This document shows positions 63,690-64,000 of a stretch of DNA of 64,000 bases, piece by piece. The notes under the pieces are model-generated. The model ran no database searches and was not told the DNA's origin. It worked only from the letters and a program-made list of their open reading frames with translations. The stretch is from NCBI GenBank assembly GCA_963575745.1, contig CAUYUJ010020148.1:512367-576366 (forward strand), written 5' to 3'. How positions within the stretch are numbered: position 1 is the stretch's first letter; the number at the start of each line of letters is the position of its first letter. The position numbers were made by a program, and so were the translations under genes. The stretch is from Prorocentrum cordatum. Taxonomy: Eukaryota > Sar > Dinophyceae > Prorocentrales > Prorocentraceae.

Positions 63690-64000
63690 GACGGGGCGGC
63701 CGGGGAGGTCCAAAATAGTCCAGGAGGGCCTCCAGAGGCTCCCAAGACGGCCCAAGCGGGCCCCGAGTCGCCGAATGACCGCTCCAGGACGCCCAAGATA
63801 GGCCCAAGACGGCCCGAGAGGCCCCCCAAGGCACTCCACGACGCTTCAAGACGCCTCTCCAGAGCGCTTCAAGAGGCCGAAATCGTCAATTCTACAAAAG
63901 GTTTTCGAACGATTTTGGCCTTCCAGCCTTTTCAGCTGTCCGACGTTCCAAGACGGCTCACTAGGCCCCCAAGAGCGCCCCAAGAAGGCCCAACAGGGCC
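63690..64000 (-). repeat. TCTTGGGGCC array 6 (minus)
   Basis: CCCAAGACGGCCC and CCCCAAG units with an inverted core at 63870-63960 (GGCCGAAATCGTC, CCAGCCTTTTCAGCTGTCCG). Runs off the window end. Confidence 0.85.

Overview
The window reads as nuclear DNA of a dinoflagellate. The strongest sign is at 61895-61916, an exact copy of the 22-nt dinoflagellate spliced leader. Supporting signs are exon-like islands with G/C at third positions, exon borders of the form AG|GA and AG|GC (non-GT donors, with the border motif repeated at both intron ends), decayed copia and LINE fragments, and very heavy micro- and minisatellite content. No bacterial operon, rRNA gene, intact tRNA, CRISPR array or insertion sequence is visible. 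The genus cannot be fixed from the sequence alone.

Layout. 1-2860: dead Ty1/copia-type element with gag joined to RT/RNase H. 3225-4035: 77-bp satellite. 4397-5885, 14334-16404 and 18711-19775: three copies of one composite repeat (leader block, 75-bp minisatellite, CACGTC decamers, TATA-bearing unit, common end); the second is split by a LINE tail. 6126-7962: CAGCCT higher-order array, then a 73-bp satellite. 9858-10289: large foldback holding a nested 99-bp foldback. 10419-12024: three exons of a laminin-G/concanavalin-like domain. 12-26 kb: microsatellites, small dispersed repeat families and foldbacks. 27.1-29.6 kb: CA/CG tract. 29.6-32.5 kb: a direct repeat around an unassigned ORF, then a 73-bp array. 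32.7-34.3 kb: a perfect hairpin, a possible two-exon membrane-protein gene, and a relative of the 77-bp satellite. 34.6-35.9 kb: an array carrying the composite minisatellite motif in reverse. 36-46 kb: GGA tracts, palindromic repeats and a retroelement-like gene fragment with a 21-bp array. 47-55 kb: three exons that fit one coiled-coil protein, the last two separated by a GA-AG intron of about 6.4 kb. 55-61.7 kb: mostly repeats and decayed ORFs. 61.9-63.5 kb: a spliced-leader-tagged membrane-protein locus with frame breaks.

All supported coding islands lie on the + strand. The two credible multi-exon genes are the LamG-domain gene and the coiled-coil gene, both with tiny exons in long repeat-filled introns. 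Most long open frames are low-complexity artefacts, because trinucleotide and hexanucleotide tracts stay open in several frames. All family assignments rest on reading the sequence by eye; no database search or alignment was run.
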